DNA of 62,044 nt from assembly GCA_031180825.1 (NCBI GenBank), contig JAPSLM010000017.1, positions 1 to 62,044 on the forward strand, given 5' to 3'. The position numbers and the translations under genes were made by a program. The notes under the pieces are model-generated. The model had not been told where the DNA came from and did no database searches. It worked only from the letters and a program-made list of their open reading frames with translations. Shown piece by piece: positions 8,478-16,891 of this stretch (positions are counted from its first letter, which is position 1; every line of letters starts with the position of its first letter). This DNA comes from Paenibacillus sp. (GTDB lineage: Bacteria; Bacillota; Bacilli; Paenibacillales; NBRC-103111).

Positions 8478-8640
8478 AGACAAGATGTTAGGCCCAGAGG
8501 TAAATCGGGTAATAAGACTCATCCGTATTGCACGAACCGATGAGATGGGGAATAGAGGTTCTTAAAGCAGCTTGGTGTCTCTTGCGTTATAACGAACGGT
8601 GATAGTTAACGGAGCCTCTTCCGCTTGTGGCATAACGTTT
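8478..8640 (+). ncRNA. Candidate structured small RNA (unidentified)
   Basis: The stretch begins where a transcript from the adjacent promoter would start. AAGAGACA (8475-8482) can pair with TGTCTCTT (8576-8583); inside it CTCATC (8518-8523) pairs with GATGAG (8539-8544). A second outer pair, CGTTAT (8585-8590) with ATAACG (8632-8637), follows. The first stem partly precedes the expected start site, which weakens the case. It does not look like SRP RNA, tmRNA, RNase P RNA, a T-box or an S-box, and the family is unknown to me. Confidence 0.3.
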
Positions 8641-8944
8641 GCAGTATCGTGCTTGTGTTCGGGCGTCGGTCGTCTTTCAAGTAACTAGTGCCCTAGCGCG
8701 ATGCTGCTTGCAGCGAGCTCTCCGACGCACGAGCGGTCGAGTGCGTCCGGCTTTGCTCGAACAAAAGCTGTCGAGGCTTGCCTCGATGCGGCCCATAGCA
8801 AGTAAGAAGGAATCAAGCGCCGACGTATGCGCATGCACCGCTTCGTAAGAGCGCCGACGTGGAGCGTGTCTTCATGCCGAGCCCGGAGGGGTCGCATGGA
8901 GACGGACGCGCTCCCTGCACCCAAGCTGCGTCGAAGCGCCAAGC

Positions 8945-9027
8945 GGGGTCCAGGGGCGCGGCCCCTGGGGTCCCCCTTAGGAAGGGGGATTTAGGGGGAT
9001 GGAAGCCTCCTTAGGGAGATGGAAGCC
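8945..9027. repeat. GC-rich double hairpin with tandem 20-base repeat
   Basis: CCAGGGGC (8950-8957) pairs with GCCCCTGG (8961-8968) and CCCCCTT (8972-8978) with AAGGGGG (8982-8988). Then TTAGGGGGATGGAAGCC (8991-9007) recurs as TTAGGGAGATGGAAGCC (9011-9027), one mismatch in 17. The look is that of a dispersed intergenic repeat; copy number elsewhere cannot be judged from this window. Confidence 0.6.
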
Positions 9028-9036
9028 ACTAGCACG

Positions 9037-9076
9037 AAAAAAAATCCCCGATTCGGACAACCACGAATCAGGGATA
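9037..9076 (-). terminator. Intrinsic terminator of abrB
   Basis: Read on the minus strand, ATCCCTGATTCG pairs with CGAATCGGGGAT and is followed by eight T. It ends about 70 bases after the abrB stop. Confidence 0.85.
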
Positions 9077-9145
9077 TAGAGGAGATATGAAAAAGGTTAG
9101 AATTACCAAAGTTAATTGTGCTATCTCTATTATAACCTATTTTTT

Positions 9146-9400
9146 TTATTTTGTCACAGGTATTGGCATTTCAGATAAGCATTCATGACAAACAATTTTT
9201 CCTTTGAAGTAGGAAACGTTCTCAGCGTTGCCGCAGAAGATACAGGCTGGCTCATATTTCTTCAGCATGATGCGCTCGCCGTCAACGTAAATTTCCAAAG
9301 CGTCTTTTTCACCAATGCCCAAGGTACGGCGCAATTCGATTGGAATAACGACCCGACCCAATTCATCTACTTTTCTAACAATACCGGTGGATTTCATCAT
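9146..9400 (-). CDS. abrB: Transition-state regulator AbrB
   Basis: DNA-binding repressor of post-exponential genes. The 84-residue protein has the swapped-hairpin N-terminal domain with STGIVRKVDELGRVVIPIEL near residues 4-23, almost the same as B. subtilis AbrB. The C-terminal part differs: it carries CIFCGN and CHECLS, two CxxC pairs that should bind zinc, in place of the B. subtilis multimerisation helix. Start is the first of two adjacent ATGs; GAGAGGGG lies eight bases before it on the minus strand. Promoter and two tandem Spo0A boxes just upstream show the classical control, in which phosphorylated Spo0A shuts abrB off at the start of sporulation. spoVG in this window would be a likely AbrB target, as in B. 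subtilis. Confidence 0.95.
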   Translation of the reverse strand: MMKSTGIVRKVDELGRVVIPIELRRTLGIGEKDALEIYVDGERIMLKKYEPACIFCGNAENVSYFKGKIVCHECLSEMPIPVTK

Positions 9401-9455
9401 AAAAAATTCCCCTCTCTAAGAAGTTACATAATGAAGTCTGGTGTTCAAAAGATTA

Positions 9456-9472
9456 ATCGTCATGTTTCGACA
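9456..9472 (-). promoter_or_regulatory. Tandem Spo0A boxes over the abrB start site
   Basis: Minus-strand TGTCGAA (9472-9466, perfect) and TGACGAT (9462-9456, six of seven) are spaced ten bases apart. They fall at about +7 to +24 of the promoter just upstream, as the operator of B. subtilis abrB does. Confidence 0.85.
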
Positions 9473-9485
9473 TTTCTTTACACAT

Positions 9486-9514
9486 ATGATACCAACCATT
9501 CCCAAAATAGTCAA
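9486..9514 (-). promoter_or_regulatory. abrB promoter (sigma-A)
   Basis: On the minus strand TTGACT (9514-9509), a 17-base spacer, and TATCAT (9491-9486). The start site would fall near 9479, some 80 bases before the abrB ATG. Confidence 0.8.
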
Positions 9515-9702
9515 CTAAAAAATGTGAGTTTTTTTTGTTATTTTATGGAATACGAGGTGTGTTATGCAAAATCCAAAGAAAACAAAGGTTTAAAAGCGAG
9601 AAAATCGTTGATTTTTATAAAACAGATCGCACGAAGAAAGGGTTTATCACCAGATCATTGGAGTATAGATAAAAAAAGAAAACGTAATAATGGAAGCTTT
9701 GT

Positions 9703-9753
9703 TTCGACAAATTTCGACAAAATCTAACTTATTTTTAGGAGAGTATTGTCGAA
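9703..9753. promoter_or_regulatory. Three Spo0A-box-like sites before the HD gene
   Basis: Minus-strand TGTCGAA occurs at 9709-9703 and again at 9719-9713, a ten-base repeat as at abrB; a plus-strand TGTCGAA lies at 9747-9753. All three are perfect matches to TGNCGAA and lie 30-80 bases before the chosen start codon. Confidence 0.6.
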
Positions 9754-9782
9754 AAATAGCCGGAGCCGATAGGAGGATGTTC

Positions 9783-11066
9783 ATGACCACTCCCCTTCAA
9801 GAAGAGAAAGTATTTAAGGATCCCGTGCACAAGTACATCTACGTTCAAGACCAAACGATCTGGGACCTGATCAACACCAAAGAGTTTCAACGCCTCAGAC
9901 GAATTCGCCAGCTCGGGACCTGCTTTTTGACGTTTCACGGCGCGGAGCACAGCCGATTCTCTCACTCTCTCGGCGTCTACGAGGTGACTCGAAAAATCAT
10001 TTCGCAGTTCGAGCGCAACAAGTACGAGGACTGGCCGCGGGAGGAGCGTCTTTTGTGCCTCTGCGCTTCGCTGCTGCATGATGTCGGGCATGGCCCGTTC
10101 TCTCATTCGATTGAAAAAACGTTCGGCACGCATCATGAGGAATGGTCCTGCCGCATCGTGCTCGGAGATACGGAAGTGAATCGGGTCCTGCGCCGCGTAT
10201 CGCCTACGTTTCCGCAGCAGGTAGCCGGTGTGATCGCTAAAACGTACAATCAGGAAATCGTCGTCAGCCTCGTATCGAGTCAACTCGATGCCGATCGGAT
10301 GGACTATTTGCTGCGGGATGCTTATTTTACCGGCGTGAATTACGGCACATTCGATTTGGAACGCATCCTGCGCGTTATGCGCCCTTATCAAGGTCATATT
10401 GTTGTGAAGGAAAGCGGTATGCATGCGGTGGAGGATTACTTGATGTCCCGGTACCAAATGTATTGGCAGGTCTATTTTCATCCCGTGACCCGCAGCGCCG
10501 AGGTATTGCTTCACAACATTTTTCAAAGAGCGAAGCATCTCTACGAGGAAGGCTTTGCCTTCCGCTTCTTATTACATCCGCTACCGAATTTGTTCCGGCA
10601 AAAAATGACGGTGCACGACCATTTTTTAATGGACGAGGCATTCATGCAAACGGTGCTGATGCAATGGTCCTTCGAAGAGGACCCGGTGCTATCCGACCTG
10701 TGTACCCGGTTCTTGCAGCGGCGGCTGTTCAAGTATGTGACGCTCGAGAAAATCGACGCCCGGCAGATCGAGCGGCTGCGGGATCAAATGCGCAGCTTCG
10801 GCGTCAATCCGGACTACTACCTGGACATCGATTTTCCTTCCGATCTATCGTATGATGTGTATAGGCCCGGCGAACAGGACGAAAAGCTGCCTATTCTGCT
10901 GCTTGACTCGCGGGATACCCTGACGGAAATATCGCGGAAGTCGGAAATTGTCCGCTCCATCAGCGGCATTCATATGGGAAAATACCATTTGTATTACCCA
11001 CGGGAGCTGCTTTTGAACCATGTTGACAAATTGGATGATAATCTTCGGAAACTGCTTAATCTTTGA
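9783..11066 (+). CDS. HD-domain phosphohydrolase (YwfO-like, dGTPase-related)
   Basis: The 427-residue protein belongs to the HD superfamily of metal-dependent phosphohydrolases, in the group of YwfO and related dNTP triphosphohydrolases. Metal ligands are visible in FHGAEHSRFSHSLG (His56, His61) and LLHDVGHGPFSHS (His99-Asp100), with a further QLDADRMDYLLRDA block that is typical of the group. The true substrate is unknown. I place the start at the ATG 9783, six bases after AGGAGG; the ATG at 9777 abuts that site, and the frame open from 9690 lacks a ribosome site. The gene stands where B. subtilis has metS, between abrB and tatD, and is preceded by three perfect Spo0A-type boxes, suggesting sporulation-linked control. 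Confidence 0.85.
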   Translation: MTTPLQEEKVFKDPVHKYIYVQDQTIWDLINTKEFQRLRRIRQLGTCFLTFHGAEHSRFSHSLGVYEVTRKIISQFERNKYEDWPREERLLCLCASLLHDVGHGPFSHSIEKTFGTHHEEWSCRIVLGDTEVNRVLRRVSPTFPQQVAGVIAKTYNQEIVVSLVSSQLDADRMDYLLRDAYFTGVNYGTFDLERILRVMRPYQGHIVVKESGMHAVEDYLMSRYQMYWQVYFHPVTRSAEVLLHNIFQRAKHLYEEGFAFRFLLHPLPNLFRQKMTVHDHFLMDEAFMQTVLMQWSFEEDPVLSDLCTRFLQRRLFKYVTLEKIDARQIERLRDQMRSFGVNPDYYLDIDFPSDLSYDVYRPGEQDEKLPILLLDSRDTLTEISRKSEIVRSISGIHMGKYHLYYPRELLLNHVDKLDDNLRKLLNL

Positions 11067-11114
11067 TCGTTATGACCTGCTCTTACAACATGAACATAGT
11101 ATAAGGAGAAAAAA

Positions 11115-11882
11115 ATGCTGATCGATACACATGCACACTTGAATGCAGCGCAGTTCGATGAGGATCGACAGGAGGTCATCGAGCGGGCACAAGCAAGCGG
11201 AATTAGTCGAATCATTAATGTCGGTTTTAACCGGGAAACAATCCCGAGCTCCATTGCTTTGGCGGAACAGTACGATTTTATTTATTCGACGGTAGGCTGG
11301 CATCCGACCGATGCGAAGGACATGACGCCGGAGGATCTCGATTGGATCGAGTCGTTGTGCGGGCACGAGAAGGTTGTCGCCATTGGGGAAATCGGTCTGG
11401 ATTATTACTGGGATACGTCTCCCAAAGACGTGCAGGACCGCGTATTTCGTCAGCAAATTCGGCTCGCGAGGAAGGTCGGGCTGCCGATCGTTATCCATAA
11501 CCGGGATGCGCATCATGACGTCGTGCAAACGCTTCGCGAAGAGAAAGCAGCGGAAGTCGGAGGGGTCATGCATTGCTATTCCGGCAGTTGGGAAACGGCA
11601 AAAATGTGCCTGGATATGAACTTCTATATCTCATTCGGCGGTCCCGTCACGTTCAAGAATGCGAAACAGCCTAAAGAGGTGCTCGAAAAGGTGCCGCTCG
11701 ATCGTTTATTGATCGAAACCGATGCGCCTTATCTGGCTCCTCATCCGTATCGCGGCAAGCGAAACGAGTCTTCGTATGTGCGGCTGGTCGCCGAAACGGC
11801 TGCCGAAATTAAGGGGATATCGTTGGAGCAGCTGGGCAAAATTACCACAGCGAACGCCGTCAGGCTTTTTGGCTTGACCTGA
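11115..11882 (+). CDS. tatD: TatD family metal-dependent DNase (YabD)
   Basis: TIM-barrel metallohydrolase of 255 residues in the TatD family of 3'-5' exonucleases and DNA repair nucleases. Ligand motifs are IDTHAHLN (His6, His8), GEIGLDYYW (near residue 95), VIHNRD, MHCYSGSW and ETDAPYLAPHPYRGKRN near the end. ATG start, with TAAGGAGA upstream. It lies left of yabE as in B. subtilis and ends before a long intrinsic terminator, so it is separated from the riboswitch-controlled yabE. Confidence 0.94.
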   Translation: MLIDTHAHLNAAQFDEDRQEVIERAQASGISRIINVGFNRETIPSSIALAEQYDFIYSTVGWHPTDAKDMTPEDLDWIESLCGHEKVVAIGEIGLDYYWDTSPKDVQDRVFRQQIRLARKVGLPIVIHNRDAHHDVVQTLREEKAAEVGGVMHCYSGSWETAKMCLDMNFYISFGGPVTFKNAKQPKEVLEKVPLDRLLIETDAPYLAPHPYRGKRNESSYVRLVAETAAEIKGISLEQLGKITTANAVRLFGLT

Positions 11883-11970
11883 ATAAATACACAGATTCGG
11901 ACGAGCTGATTTTCTTTTGAATCGAGATAATCGAAGGAAAATATATAAAAACATACGACTTGCGAAGAGA

Positions 11971-12034
11971 AAGATGGTTTATGTGATCGTTTCAGCTTGA
12001 ATTGGCTGGAATCGATCCAAAACCATCCTTTTTT
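11971..12034 (+). terminator. Intrinsic terminator after tatD
   Basis: GATGGTTT at 11973-11980 pairs with AAACCATC at 12020-12027, with further inner pairing (GATCG/CGATC, TTCAGC/GGCTGGAA), then seven T. Confidence 0.8.
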
Positions 12035-12114
12035 TCGAAGTTTGTATACTTTACAACATTGGTCCTCCCATCGTAAACTCAATAATAACTTCATAACGAT
12101 TACCAAAATCCAAC

Positions 12115-12283
12115 ATCGCTGAGTTTCCGAAAGGGAAACGGGGGAACCGCATCGCGGCAGTTAAGGCGCAGCTTTGACCGCTGTGGTGTTTTTTTAGGGG
12201 TGAATCCTCATTGTGCATGTGAAACCTGCACTGGGGTAGGGCGACTCTCAAGTCCGAATCCGTCAGCTAACCTCGTAAGCGTC
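12115..12283 (+). promoter_or_regulatory. Cyclic-di-AMP riboswitch (ydaO-yuaA class)
   Basis: The conserved blocks of this class appear in order: CGCTGAG at the start, ACGGGGGAACC, then AGGGGTGAATCCT, GGGTAGGGCGACTCTC, CCGAATCCGTCAGCTAACC and a closing CGTAAGCG that pairs with the opening CGCT. Known members turn genes off when c-di-AMP is high, usually through a terminator; one follows at 12335-12376. The controlled gene, a 3D-domain cell-wall protein, is a standard target. Confidence 0.93.
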
Positions 12284-12334
12284 CAGAGAGAGGTAACGAT
12301 TGTCGTGAGCTTTTATTTCATTTTGGCCAAAATG

Positions 12335-12376
12335 AAAAAGTCACGGGAAGGTTCCTCTTCTCCGCTGACTTTTTTG
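12335..12376 (+). terminator. Riboswitch expression-platform terminator
   Basis: AAAAAGTCA at 12335 pairs with TGACTTTTT ending near 12375, with inner CGG/CCG and GAAG/TCTTC pairing, ending in a T-run. Its left arm overlaps a 22-base perfect palindrome (12316-12337), which could form a competing stem. Confidence 0.8.
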
Positions 12377-12574
12377 TGTTCTCCCGTTCATTGGGATATT
12401 AACCGGAGCCGGTTCAATTAACACAAGATGAAGGAGGTGGCCGCCGCAGGCAAGTAAGTTCTGATGGCAGCAGAACCAATTGTTGGAATGGCAATCAAAC
12501 CATTTTACCATAGTCGCGTCAGATTAAATCATGCATAACACTCGGATGGCGGGGCTTTAAGGAGGACCGAACAA

Positions 12575-13714
12575 GTGGGCGCTGTGAACCATGAGCAACC
12601 CCATGTAAGACGATCATCCAGCATGTCCTTCGCATTGCGATGGAAGCATGAAAACTTGCGTATGATATCGATTATCGCCCTCATTTCATTCGCTATGACT
12701 TTCATGTTCTTACTGATGTATCACGGTACGGCCACGAAGCGCGTATCAGTCGTTGTAGACGGACAGGAACGTAAGTTCCAGACCCGGCAAGGGGTTCTGC
12801 AACGGATACTGGATGAGCAAGGCATCGCTGTAGGAGAATACGACCGGGTGTCGCATTCCCTCCAAGCTTCGGTAAAGTCTGGAGATCGCATTACGATCGA
12901 AAAGGCAAAACCGGTGCAATTGACAGCAGATGGAGAGACGAAGACCGTTTATACGACAGGAAAAACGGTGGAGAGCGCACTGGCGGATATGAAAATTACG
13001 CTCGGCGAGCTAGATAAGGTAACTCCCGCTTTGACGACGGAAATCGCAGACCATGCGCCGATCAAAGTGGTTCGCGTGAAGAAAGAAATTGAAGAAGTGA
13101 AAGAACCGATCCCGTTCGAGACGGTCAAGAAGAACGAGCCGCAGCTGCTTAAAGGCAAGGAACAGGTTGTTCAAGAAGGGCAAGAGGGCGTTCTGCTCAA
13201 GAAAAAGGAAAAGCTGTTTGAGGACGGCGCGCTCGTCGCCGAGAATGTCGTCGATCAACAGGTGCAAGCGCAAAGCATTAAGAAAATCGTAGCCGTCGGA
13301 ACGAAAAATCCGGTCACTATTTTATCCGCTTCTTCGCCGAACGTCGACGAATTGACCAAAAACGGGGTTAAGTTCGCATACAAGCAAGTGATTAACAATG
13401 TGAAACTTACGGCGTACACGGCCGATGCCGACTCGACAGGGAAAAGCAGCGGGCATCCGCAGTACGGGGTAACTTCTTCAGGCACGAAAGTAATGGAAGG
13501 TCGCACAATTGCCGTAGATCCCAAAGTAATCCCGATGGGCTGGTGGGTTTATATCGAAGGAATCGGCTTCCGCCGGGCGGAAGACACCGGCAGCGCGGTG
13601 AAAGGGAATGTGATCGACGTGTATTTCGACAGCAGCGACTACGCCACTCGTTTCGGAACGAAGAAGGGCTATACGGTGTATGTCATCGGGCCGAAAAAAC
13701 CGTCGGTCGATTAA
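12575..13714 (+). CDS. yabE: YabE-like cell-wall protein with DUF348, G5 and 3D domains
   Basis: Predicted secreted or membrane-anchored cell-wall-active protein of 379 residues. One membrane segment lies at about residues 29-49, followed by two DUF348 repeats (about 55-165), a G5 domain (about 165-245) and a C-terminal 3D domain (about 280-375) that includes EDTGSAVKGNVIDVYFDSS with the conserved aspartates. The 3D barrel resembles the catalytic core of lytic transglycosylases and resuscitation-promoting factors, so wall remodelling is likely. Start is GTG, eight bases after AAGGAGGA. Control by the upstream c-di-AMP riboswitch ties it to wall and osmotic homeostasis. It precedes rnmV as in B. 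subtilis. Confidence 0.92.
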   Translation: MGAVNHEQPHVRRSSSMSFALRWKHENLRMISIIALISFAMTFMFLLMYHGTATKRVSVVVDGQERKFQTRQGVLQRILDEQGIAVGEYDRVSHSLQASVKSGDRITIEKAKPVQLTADGETKTVYTTGKTVESALADMKITLGELDKVTPALTTEIADHAPIKVVRVKKEIEEVKEPIPFETVKKNEPQLLKGKEQVVQEGQEGVLLKKKEKLFEDGALVAENVVDQQVQAQSIKKIVAVGTKNPVTILSASSPNVDELTKNGVKFAYKQVINNVKLTAYTADADSTGKSSGHPQYGVTSSGTKVMEGRTIAVDPKVIPMGWWVYIEGIGFRRAEDTGSAVKGNVIDVYFDSSDYATRFGTKKGYTVYVIGPKKPSVD

Positions 13715-13752
13715 GGATGCGCAATTAGGGCAGACTCATCATATATAGAACG

Positions 13753-13791
13753 GAAAAAGAAGAGGTACGGCGATGTCCCTCTTCTTTTTCT
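13753..13791 (+). terminator. Hairpin terminator between yabE and rnmV
   Basis: GAAAAAGAAGAGG (13753-13765) pairs with CCTCTTCTTTTTC (13778-13790). The A-rich and T-rich arms suggest a bidirectional type of terminator. Confidence 0.7.
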
Positions 13792-13828
13792 CTTGTTTAC
13801 GAGACGAAAGAAGGTACGACGAACAGAA

Positions 13829-15300
<1,472 letters not shown>

Positions 15301-15380
15301 CCGCCCGGACGATAGCCGGCGGTTGTACCTGCACCATTTGCCCATATCCGCCATACGATAGTCGAGGAGGCGATGCAGCC

Positions 15381-16265
15381 ATGAAGCAGGGAGACCTGGT
15401 CACTCGGAAGTCGTATGGCGGTGACGTTTTATTCAAAATTCATGAGTTCCGGCAGCAGCAGGCCATATTGCGCGGAGTGGAACTGCGCTTGTTGGCGGAT
15501 GCCCCGTTCCGGGATTTGGAGCTGGCCCCGCAGATCGATCCCCTTGAAGCGTTGGGGGCGATGCGCCCCAAATGGCTGGAAGCAGTGAGACGTTCGGGTG
15601 CCGGAGCGGCTCCGCAGGCACAGTCGGACGGATGGCAAAGCACGGAGCCTGCGGGGTCTGCCAAGCCGCGTCCGGGTTACTTTGATTTGCCCGGAAGAGT
15701 TCTGCATTTGGACGGCGATCCGAACTATTTGCGCAAATGCATGCTACTTTACAATGAGCTCCGCGTTCCGGTGGACGGCTATTATGTAGCGGAGGCGAAT
15801 ATGGCCGACGCTCTTTACCGCCTGCTGCCCCAGCGGCAGCCGGATATTGTCGTGATTACCGGTCACGACGGACTTCTGAAACAGCGCGGACGAACGCATG
15901 GAGACATTACTCAGCTTACGAGCTACAAAAACTCGCATAATTTCGTCAATGCGGTTCGTGTAGCCCGTCAGTTCGAAAAAAACCGCGATGTTCTGACGAT
16001 CGTCGCTGGAGCGTGCCAGTCGCATTTTGAGGCGTTGATGCAGGCAGGAGCCAATTATGCCAGTTCGCCGGCCCGCGTGTTGATTCACGCGCTTGATCCT
16101 CTGTGCATTGCGGCAAAGGTAGCTTTTACCCCGATTAAGGATACGGTGAATATCGTCGATGTCATCGGGCTGACGCACAGCGGGTTGGAAGGGCTGGGTG
16201 GTATCGAGTCCCGGGGGAGCTATCGCCGGGGGGTTCCCCGAATGGAATACGCGATTCGTAAATAA
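15381..16265 (+). CDS. yabG: Sporulation-specific protease YabG
   Basis: Cysteine protease of family U57 that in B. subtilis processes spore-coat proteins late in sporulation under sigma-K. The 294-residue protein starts MKQGDLVTRKSYGGDVLFKI, a family hallmark, and contains CMLLYNELRVPVDGYYV and VITGHDGLLKQRG in the middle. The ATG at 15381 stands ten bases after GAGGAGG; the ATG at 15373 is too close to it. A CATACGATA sequence resembling a sigma-K -10 lies upstream but is too near the ribosome site to be convincing. A terminator follows the stop at once, so the gene is monocistronic. Confidence 0.94.
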   Translation: MKQGDLVTRKSYGGDVLFKIHEFRQQQAILRGVELRLLADAPFRDLELAPQIDPLEALGAMRPKWLEAVRRSGAGAAPQAQSDGWQSTEPAGSAKPRPGYFDLPGRVLHLDGDPNYLRKCMLLYNELRVPVDGYYVAEANMADALYRLLPQRQPDIVVITGHDGLLKQRGRTHGDITQLTSYKNSHNFVNAVRVARQFEKNRDVLTIVAGACQSHFEALMQAGANYASSPARVLIHALDPLCIAAKVAFTPIKDTVNIVDVIGLTHSGLEGLGGIESRGSYRRGVPRMEYAIRK

Positions 16266-16290
16266 GCGCCGAAAGGTGCTTTTTATTTTG
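16265..16290 (+). terminator. Intrinsic terminator after yabG
   Basis: AGCGCC, loop GAAA, GGTGCT, then TTTTATTTT, overlapping the yabG stop codon. Confidence 0.75.
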
Positions 16291-16374
16291 TTGCATGGAC
16301 CAAATTTTAACAAATATGTGAACGGGATGCACTTATTTTTTTGGAATAACCCCGTGCATTAAGGAAAAATTCCG

Positions 16375-16404
16375 TTGACAACCGGTTTGTATGGCTGATA
16401 TAAT
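16375..16404 (+). promoter_or_regulatory. veg promoter P1 (sigma-A, extended -10)
   Basis: TTGACA (16375-16380), 18-base spacer, TGATATAAT (TATAAT 16399-16404). Both hexamers are perfect. Confidence 0.88.
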
Positions 16405-16416
16405 ATTCGGCTTAAA

Positions 16417-16445
16417 TTGACATACTACTGTCGTTGCGTTATAAT
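16417..16445 (+). promoter_or_regulatory. veg promoter P2 (sigma-A)
   Basis: A second perfect pair, TTGACA (16417-16422), 17-base spacer, TATAAT (16440-16445), 42 bases after the first. Confidence 0.88.
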
Positions 16446-16472
16446 CGTTAAGGAAAGAGGTGGTAGTGGTCA

Positions 16473-16745
16473 ATGGCAAAAAATGCGCTGTTGGAGATCA
16501 AACGTAGTTTGGAACCTCATGTCGGACAGAAGATTATGTTAAAAGCGAACGGTGGTCGCCGTAAGACAATCGAACGCTCCGGTGTACTGGAGGAAACCTA
16601 CCCTTCCGTTTTTATTGTCAAGCTGGATCAGGAACAGCATGCATTCAAGCGCGTTTCTTACAGCTATGCAGATATCCTGACAGAATCCGTCGAAGTTACT
16701 GTGCATGGCGATGACGGTGAAGTACGGATTACGATACATCAATAA
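16473..16745 (+). CDS. veg: Veg protein
   Basis: Small, abundant protein of 90 residues. In B. subtilis Veg is reported to stimulate biofilm formation through SinR and to affect spore germination; its molecular action is unclear. The diagnostic [20 protein letters not shown] is at residues 23-42 and [11 protein letters not shown] follows. ATG with AAAGAGGTGG upstream. Two consensus sigma-A promoters in tandem precede it, so expression should be very strong, as known for veg in B. subtilis. It ends at a strong terminator. Confidence 0.95.
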   Translation: MAKNALLEIKRSLEPHVGQKIMLKANGGRRKTIERSGVLEETYPSVFIVKLDQEQHAFKRVSYSYADILTESVEVTVHGDDGEVRITIHQ

Positions 16746-16751
16746 GTACAT

Positions 16752-16785
16752 AACGGTTGGCCGTCACACGGTCAGCCGTTTTTTT
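16752..16785 (+). terminator. Intrinsic terminator after veg
   Basis: AACGGTTGGCCGT pairs with ACGGTCAGCCGTT and is followed by a run of T. Confidence 0.85.
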
Positions 16786-16819
16786 AATGGCCGGCAAGTA
16801 TGGAAAAGACTCCGGGGCC

Positions 16820-16849
16820 GTATGATTCCGCTGCGTCAGGCGCATAATA
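16820..16849 (+). promoter_or_regulatory. Sigma-G promoter of the SASP gene
   Basis: GTATG (16820-16824), 18-base spacer, CATAATA (16843-16849) match the sigma-G pattern GHATR / CATNHTA in full. SspF-type genes are transcribed by sigma-G in the forespore. Confidence 0.65.
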
Positions 16850-16891
16850 GATCATACGGACACCATCCTAATTTATAAGGGGGGACGCGCT

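Larger units (their letters stand above)
8435..9145. other. Gene-poor region between rsmI and abrB
   Basis: No credible protein gene is seen in these 711 bases. In order they hold a sigma-A type promoter (8445-8472), a structured stretch that may be a small RNA (about 8475-8637), a GC-rich part full of short palindromes and an 11-base direct repeat (8816-8826 and 8850-8860), a GC hairpin repeat with a tandem 20-base repeat (8945-9027), and the minus-strand abrB terminator. Confidence 0.7.
9401..9782. other. Divergent control region between abrB and the HD gene
   Basis: AT-rich, without a protein gene. It holds the abrB promoter and 0A boxes (9456-9514) and three further 0A-like boxes (9703-9753) close to the HD-domain gene. 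No clear sigma-A promoter for the HD gene was found. Confidence 0.75.
11883..12574 (+). other. Non-coding leader region of yabE
   Basis: The 692 bases contain the tatD terminator, a weak promoter candidate (TTTACA 12049-12054, 18 bases, TAAACT 12073-12078), the cyclic-di-AMP riboswitch, its terminator, and a further 200 bases without clear structure up to the yabE ribosome site. Confidence 0.7.

Noticed and set aside
8639..8942. Two overlapping open frames (8639-8848 plus, 8685-8942 minus) in the rsmI-abrB gap
   Set aside because: Neither has a ribosome site or recognisable domain; composition follows the GC-rich palindromic DNA. Left unannotated, although a multicopy element is possible.
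12431..12456. Six-codon leader peptide after the yabE riboswitch (GTG with AGGAG)
   Set aside because: Short enough to occur by chance, with no attenuator behind it.
15333..15360. Sigma-K-like promoter ACC-16-CATACGATA before yabG
   Set aside because: The pattern fits and yabG is sigma-K dependent in B. subtilis, but the predicted start would fall inside the ribosome site GAGGAGG at 15364-15370.
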